Of a DNA stretch of 64,000 nt, positions 57,101 through 64,000 are shown one piece after another; the first letter of the stretch is position 1; every line of letters starts with the position of its first letter. A program made the translations under genes and the position numbers. The stretch comes from Heritiera littoralis. Taxonomy: Eukaryota; Streptophyta; Magnoliopsida; Malvales; Malvaceae. The stretch lies in contig JAPDPK010000082.1 in NCBI GenBank assembly GCA_031772115.1, forward strand, positions 1,984,001 to 2,048,000, read 5' to 3'. The notes beneath the pieces are model-generated. The model had not been told where the DNA came from, searched no databases, and saw only the letters and a program-made list of their open reading frames with translations.

Positions 57101-60100
57101 TCTGTCTAATATCTCTGCAAAAGTGCGAATGTAATATTTCACGGCCAAATGCTCACTTTTGCTTGCGGAGTATCTGCAAAATCTTTAAAACTTCAAGCAT
57201 GTATTTTTTCTCAAAACTTGTGCAATTGCTACTTGCAACATTGTGATACATGGTATGTTTTGGTTTGGGATTAGTGTTTCATGTAAGTAAAAGGCAAACC
57301 ATGCGTTTGCATTTTAAAATACAAGTAGCATGCTTAATTTAATCTTAATTGCTGAAATGGCAGGGTGATCAGAGGTCCCCTGGAATTATACCACTGGCAG
57401 TGAAGGATGCTTTCAGTATTATTCAGGAGGTACTTATATTGGATGTTAACATGTAATTTCTGTTGTTTGTACTTTTTATGGATACTAATGCGTCTTTTCT
57501 GCTGTAGACACCAAACCGGGAGTTTCTACTTCGTGTTTCATACCTGGAGATCTATAATGAGGTGAGCTTCTTTCTTTTTTTCCTTAGCTATTAGCCTATT
57601 ATTCTTCTCTCTATCTTGACCAGCCTCATTTTCCCTAGAAAACTTAGTTAAACTACCTACAAATCTGCATTTGCTTTTATACGATATCACTATTTTTTAA
57701 GGTTTTAATCATTTCAGGTTGTTAATGACTTATTAAATCCAGCAGGACAAAATTTGAGAATTAGAGAAGATGCTCAGGTACTTGTTTATCGGTCATTATT
57801 CTTGTTTAATATGTTATTGTTGTCATTTATGGAAATTATATCTTCTATTTTCCATTTCTCTTTTTATATTTCTTCTATGGTTAAGTAATGCTTCAATATC
57901 AACTTAGATTGACTCACTGAGTCTGGAAATTATGTCAATTGGAGATTAATGTTGAGCTTTTGCCATGAACATCATGTTTTATCATCCAAATGAAGCCAAC
58001 TATAGTTTATGACTATTTAATTTCTGCTTAGTATCATATGTTCTAGAATGATATGTAGTAGTCACACATCTCTAAGTTGCTTAGTGGTTCCTTGCCACAG
58101 TGTGGTGTGTGTGCACTAGGTAATATGCTGTTTTTCTTGTCTTTAATTCTGCAAATGTTTCAAATTTTTTATTCTTGGATTTTTTTTTGCTGTTTTCTCA
58201 AAATATAAATTTTGTTTTCTTAAGATTAGATTGTTATTGGGTGTATCCAATTTAGCTGTTATCATTGCAATGCCTTGGGTTTCTAATGTGTTTGGAAGTA
58301 AGTTATTTATCTACTGCTTGGTTTATGGCTGTAGGGAACCTTTGTTGAAGGAATAAAGGAAGAAGTTGTACTATCCCCGGCTCATGCCCTCTCTCTAATA
58401 GCGGCTGGAGAAGGTAAAGCATGTTGGCATGCTTTGCTACATCCAGAGACAAGTTGTCCTAGTTAGAACTGGGAGATTGTGTAGAAAGCTTCTCGAACCC
58501 AAGCTTCAGATCATTTATGTTATCAAAACTAATCCTATCCATCTGTTTAAGTTGGATAAAATGACTAAATAGTATACAGACACAAAAAATAGGGATTTCA
58601 TGCAAATGAACTTGTATGTAGATTTGTGTTTGTGTGTGGCTGTCCTCTTCATTGCACACCTTGTCAGTGTTTGTTATTTGGGCTGTGTCCTTTTCCTTCT
58701 TCTAGCAGTAATGGAATTCTTTTTCATACTATGTGATTAGAATTCATTCTTTCAAAACAGAACACAGACATGTTGGATCAACAAATTTCAATTTACTCAG
58801 CAGCAGGAGCCATACAATATTTACACTGGTATACTTACTATTACTCTTCATCTTGGAGAAGTTCCTTGTTGCCCCTTTTTAGTTTTACCACTTTAAGATG
58901 TTTGCTGATACTATTTAAATTGGTATTGAGTGCAATCTGTTTATCCAAGAATTTGTGAGAAATAATGGTGATACCCTGTTTTGAGTGTGGATTTGTTGTT
59001 ACATGTCAAATATGTTAATCATGTTTGCGATTGTTTTGATTGGATGGTGTATTTGATTAATTGACGGTCCTTCACATCTTGCAAATCCACTGCCACAACT
59101 AATTATGACCACCTTGTCTACAGACGATAGAGAGCAGCCCATGTGGTGAAAATGGGGAAGGCGAAGCAGTAAATCTGTCACAGCTGGTAAATTTTACAGC
59201 CTTTTACAGCCCTAGTTCTGGGACCAATTTCATGTGTTTTTCGGTTACTTTATATTTCCAGTTTTGTCTTATTTTTATTTTATTATTTTGTTTATATATG
59301 TTTATCCTCTTCTCTGTTTTGGAAGGAGCTAAGGATTATAGTGTCTATTTATTCAAATGTTGATGAAAACATTTTAATTTTTCCATATTTTACCTATACA
59401 TGCAGAACCTCATCGATCTGGCAGGTTCTGAGAGCTCGAAGGTTGAAACATTTGGCGTTAGACGAAAAGAAGGATCATATATCAACAAAAGCTTGCTAAC
59501 ACTAGGAACTGTGAGCCCTAATTTACTGTTTTTGTTTGAGTCATGATGGAAATTGAACTGTTATTGGTTTGCATTAAGTTCTTTCTCTTCAATCTCTATG
59601 CCAATCATTGGTCATATTTAGTCCATTTCTTGTCTGGGTGTACACTTGGTTACTTGATTTAAATTCTACGGTAACTTTAACAAGCGTTTGGAGAGAATAA
59701 GTGTAACTACAGTGGAGTAGCATTAAACCAACTTCCTATTTAATGTTTATTCTTGGCATGGTTCCTTTTCCCCTCTAAAATATTTTTAAAATTGAAAGGG
59801 AGACACAAAAAGGGTTTTTCCTCATTCATTAGTGTAGCTTTTGATTGAAACTAGTCTAATGTATTGTATGATCTTAATTTTCTTCTTTCTAGATATTCTT
59901 GCAGAGATATAGATTTCTTAAATTAAGACAAGTCTGTAGCAACCACACAATTCAACCTCATACACAGATAAACTCATACCTCTTTGTCAAGTACTTTTCA
60001 TTTTGTTTTGTGGTATTATAAGATGCAAAGACCAGTTAACAAAATAAAAAGAGAAAATACCACATGATTGAGCTAAATTTATGTTGATTGTTATGAATTT

Positions 60101-62793
60101 CTGAATTTTTACTTGGGCAAGGGTGGCTTTGAGATGTATTCTTTAACATTTTGTGATATGTTAATTGCATAAGATATTTTAGTGCACATTATAGTACTCG
60201 GTTCTTATAATCGCTGACTTTTACCGCGTGTTGGGATCCAATGATATAGGCATACCATTTTGCCGTAACTAATGGTTTCATAACATGTTCTGTCTCTCTC
60301 TAAATAAATAATTATGCTGGCATGTACTCAATTTTTGTTAAACAATAGCAATTTTGTTTGGTCCTATGCATATTTGTCAATATTCTTATAAATGTCTTTT
60401 CTATGGGATAAATGTGACTTTTTGATTTTTACAGGTTATATCTAAATTGACAGATGGGAGAGCAACTCATATACCATACAGGGATTCTAAGCTGACCAGG
60501 CTGCTTCAGACTTCATTAAGTGGTCATGGGCGTGTATCTGTAAGCATCATTGGATACCTTTGACGAAAAACACATCAAATATCTAGGTCAATAGAAAGAT
60601 ACTAGAAATATGTAAATGTGGCACCATATTCCTCTCTGAAAAAGTAATGCTTGCTTCTAGGTGTCGTTTTTATTTGTTTTTCTTTTCTGTCCGAAATTTC
60701 AGCTTATTTGCACTGTTACTCCATCATCAAGTAATGCAGAAGAGACACACAATACACTGAAATTTGCCCACCGTGCTAAACACATTGAAATCCAAGCAGC
60801 TCAGAACAAGGTGTGCTTGTATTTTGTATTTTGTATTTGTATGTACTTAATTTATAAATACACTACATTTTTGTGTTGAGTGCATGCGCATCTGTGTCTG
60901 TACACTGGTGTGTATGTGTTGACGCACAAACCACGAACACAAATGTGTGTGTGTCCACATGCAGACACACAAAAATATTCATTTGGAATATTAATTTCTT
61001 TAATTTTTGTTATTTACTTTGTCAAAATGCAGATTATTGATGAGAAATCACTTATAAAAAAATACCAAAATGAGATACGCTCTTTGAAGGAAGAGTTAGA
61101 CCAATTGAAGCAGGGTATTGTAACAATTCCTCAACTAAAAGATATTGGAGAAGATGATATCGTTCTCCTGAAGCAGAAGGTACATATGTTCTGCATCGAC
61201 TATAACAGCCAAAGTTTTAATGTCTAATTGTATTTTGATCTTATTGTCAATCTAGTCTATGGGGAAATTTAGCTACTTCGTAGGTTTCATTGTAGACCAT
61301 GATATCATTCTTGTCTCCATAACTATGTGACTTGAGCTCATGGACAGGTAGGCAGTAGTACAAAATGATGACTCCTTGTGGCAGTGTCTAAAGTTTTAAC
61401 TTTTAACATATTTTAGAAGTGCTGTGTCTTGCTTAACTGTAGTGTTTATTTTTGTGGGGTTATGTGGGTTGTGAAGTTATGTTTTGTCAATAATAATACG
61501 GGTGTCCTGCTAGTTCCTGTTTTATGGATGATTTTGTCTAGCAATATATTAGCAAGGCTTAGCCGCCACTGACCATTCACCTTCCTAGCACATTATCACT
61601 TATGTATAATGTAGGATTCTCTATTTGAGTAATCTTTTGCTCAATAACCAGTCATTTTCATTTAGTTAATTTATGTTTATCCTTTTAAACCGTTCCAAGG
61701 ATATAAAAAGTAATAGGTTTGATCTACATCAGCAGGACCCCGCACTTTATGCATTTTATAGATAGGCTTTGTGAACTTCGTTACTTCTGATTACCAAATA
61801 CAAAGTATTCACCCTGATTTCCTCAGCAAACTAATAGCAGGTGTAGGCAATGTAAATTAAAGAAGGCTCTCTACTCTACATGGTTTATCTTCAGCAGGCT
61901 TTCCTTCAATTTGGATAAAAAAACTTTTGCTTGTTGCCGGACATTTTGAACTTCTTCCTTGGTTGTCAATTTGTGGTTATTCTACTTAACACAGCCTCCA
62001 TAGTTCTTGAATCTTTTGGCGACCTTAGAGTAGAGACATTGGAAGAAGAGCATACCAATTCTAGGTGCTTGTGGCAGAAAGAGAGAATAATAACTTCCTA
62101 AATAAGGGGAAAGCTTTTTTTTTTTCGATTGCTACCCTTCCCATCCTCTTAATCATTTGATACTGCACTCCAAGATGATGAGTTGAGATTGGTTGCTGAT
62201 GTGAAACCATAGGGGAAAGACAACTTTAAGATAATTATCTCTTACTGAATTCACAATGATGCTATTCTATCATATCCTATCAATGTCATGTTAACTTTGA
62301 TTGATTTAGATTAGATTTCCACCGGAAAACATATGATAAGGTGCATGGCATATTCTTGGCATAAGCAGTGAACCTAAAGGACATCCTTGGTGTCTTGTTG
62401 AAATAGTTCTTTTTTTTTTTTTTCCCTTGCACTGCCTTTTCAAATAAAGGAATATTATGGTTTTTATTCTTCATTTTCATGTCAATTTAATCACTTGTTA
62501 TCAGGTTAATTGAGTTGATTTAAATAATTCTTCTGCTAAGTTTATCTCAAAGGGGAAAAGAGATGAATCACATCTTGACTTTGTCAATTCCTTTATTGTA
62601 ATCTGTAAAGCTAGACGATGGTCAAGTCAAGCTGCAATCAAGGTTGGAGCAAGAAGAAGAAGCGAAAGCGGTTTTGTTGAGCAGAATACAACGATTGACG
62701 AAATTGATTCTTGTCTCCACAAAAGCTTCACAATCATCAAGGTTTCCCCAACGCCCTGGTCCAAGGAGGAGACATTCATTTGGCGAAGAAGAG
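54151..62793 (+). CDS. Kinesin-7 family motor protein (KIN-7D/M-like, organelle-related), 5' part
   Basis: Fifteen exons seen, joining in frame to 508 codons: 54151-54395, 54478-54575, 55210-55299, 56139-56191, 57364-57429, 57508-57561, 57718-57777, 58335-58413, 58761-58828, 59124-59186, 59406-59510, 60435-60539, 60703-60810, 61033-61179, 62611-62793. Then GTACCA opens an intron that runs off the window. The Ser/Lys-rich N-terminus (about 1-70) fits the predicted organelle-targeting leader of this subgroup. The motor domain spans about 71-400 with P-loop GVTSSGKT (about 151-158), switch I SSRSH (262-266), switch II DLAGSE (296-301) and HIPYRDSKLTRLLQ. The neck coiled coil continues with SLKEELDQLKQG, then LLSRIQRLTKLILVSTK and RRRHSFGEEE, features of the KIN-7 members related to MKRP1/2. 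It moves toward microtubule plus ends; cargo is not shown by sequence. The C-terminal half is missing here. Confidence 0.93.
56469..56967. repeat. 271-bp period tandem duplication in kinesin intron 4
   Basis: Copies at about 56469-56697 and 56740-56967 share cttcctcttgtgac, catttgagcctagctact and attttcagagaagt blocks. Divergence is visible throughout, so it is old. The duplicated segment includes an AG-acceptor-like end (attttcag), which could act as a cryptic splice site. Confidence 0.85.
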
Positions 62794-62873
62794 GTACCAC
62801 ATTTGATCCTATTTACTTCATATACTCATTGTTCATGTTTTACTGCATGACTGGAGTTGTTTTTACACACTAA

Positions 62874-64000
62874 GGGATCGTTTGGTATCGTTTTTTGTTT
62901 TCTATTTTATGTTTTTAAAAATTCTATTTTTATTTTATTTTGTTTTGTTTTCAATTTTTGAAAATAGAAAACATATTTGTTTAATACTGTTACGTTTTGA
63001 AAACAAATATTTAAACTGATTCAGATATAATAATTCAATTCACAAAACAAAATTTTAAAAATTAAATAAAAAATAATATATTTATTAAATAATAATATGT
63101 AGATAATATTAAATAATATTATTTTATATTATTTAATACTAATATTAAATATTTTTATTTAATCATATAAAAATTTAATATAATTTAAATAATGTTATAA
63201 TTAAATAAAATATTAAATAAAATAATATTATTGAATTTAATTGTAATAATAAATTATATTTAATAATAATTTTTATTTAACTGTAATAATAATATTACAT
63301 TATTAAATAAAATATTTAACTAATTAATTTATAATAAATTATATAGTTATTAAAATATATTATATTTAATATAAATAATATTATTTAATGTTAAGTATTT
63401 ACTTATTTAATAATATTAACTTATTTAATAGTAGTAGTGATATATTTTAAATTTAAGATAGAATATAATATTAGATAATAATATTGTTTAGTAAAATAAA
63501 AATTAATTATATTAGATAATAATATTAATTATTACATATCAAAATTATAATAAATGATATTATTTAAAATATTTAATATATTCAATAAATTATTATAAAA
63601 ATTTAAATTAATTAATATTATAATATTATATTTCAATGTAATATTTATTTAATTGCTTTTTATGTTTTCAACTTTTCTATATTAAAATAAATATATTAAT
63701 TTTAAAATATTAAGTAATATTTTATATTAAAATTTAATATTATTTTATTTAAAAAATTAATTAATTTTATTTATATTTTTATTGTAAAATATTAATATTA
63801 TATTAATATATAAACTCTGTTCACTTACTTATAAACAGTAATAGAAATGAAAACATGTTTCCGAAAACAAGAAATTCTTGTTTCCAACAATTTTGGAAAT
63901 TCTTGTTTTCGTTTTCGTTTTTTGAAAACGGAAACATGTTGCCAAACGTGTTTTCTATTTCTGTTTCCAAAAAAACTGAAAACAAAAACAAGAAACAAAA
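62874..64000. mobile_element. AT-rich MITE, Harbinger-like end, truncated by the window
   Basis: Begins gggatcgtttggtatcg directly after TAA (62871-62873). GGG..CGTTTGG ends and a 3-bp TWA target site are typical of PIF/Harbinger MITEs. The right part (63835-64000) carries aaacatgtttccgaaaac and aacaagaaacaaaa, which are inverted counterparts of the left ttgttttctatttt region. The exact right terminus and second TAA lie beyond the edge. The 800-bp core is almost pure A/T with attaaataat motifs. It sits in the intron after kinesin exon 15. Confidence 0.65.

Noticed and set aside
58783..58828. An extra intron in kinesin exon 9 after agcagcag
   Set aside because: The frame reads straight through SSRSHTIFTL to 58828 without an intron.

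Overview
This window is nuclear DNA from a dicotyledonous flowering plant; I cannot name the species. The evidence is GT-AG introns in plant genes (mitochondrial ribosomal protein S9, a plant MIC1/RMC1 homologue, a kinesin-7 of the organelle-related KIN-7 group, a QALGGH zinc-finger protein), plant-type transposable elements (Tat/Retand-like Ty3-gypsy, Au-type SINE, L1-type LINE RNase H, several MITEs), and AT-rich intergenic DNA full of microsatellites.

Layout. 1-6.9 kb has no confident gene, only a few exon-like fragments, a short tandem duplication and a compound TA/CA microsatellite. 6977-7702 (minus) is an intronless C2H2 zinc-finger/EAR repressor of the GIS/ZFP type. 7.7-23.4 kb is a gene-poor stretch carrying foldback MITEs, an hAT-type MITE with an 8-bp target duplication, a 5'-truncated LINE with an intact-looking RNase H domain, a GC-rich patch and microsatellites. 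23390-35392 is one degenerate 12-kb Ty3-gypsy element of Tat/Retand type. Both LTRs are about 0.59 kb and about 91% identical by hand count. It has decayed gag, protease and reverse transcriptase, a pol that stops inside RNase H, a 37-40 bp tandem array, and a spliced antisense gene with a Transposase_28-like N-terminus. That antisense gene is split by a 2.7-kb solo LTR flanked by a perfect AAAGG duplication.

36375-62793 is a plus-strand gene cluster. First is RPS9M (4 exons, 379 aa). Next is a 59-aa twin-CX9C protein resembling the complex I assembly factor NDUFAF8. Then comes RMC1/MIC1 (11 coding exons, 751 aa), whose start codon would lie only 45 nt after the NDUFAF8-like stop in a spliced transcript. 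Last is the 5' part of a KIN-7 kinesin (15 coding exons seen), which runs off the right edge with an AT-rich Harbinger-like MITE in its last visible intron. All exon joins were checked by hand for reading frame.

The most interesting feature is the apparent dicistronic NDUFAF8-RMC1 locus: a mitochondrial complex I assembly factor and a Rab7-pathway (MON1-CCZ1) regulator that may share one mRNA. Next are the spliced antisense gene of the retroelement with its tandem array, and two GC-AG introns in RMC1.
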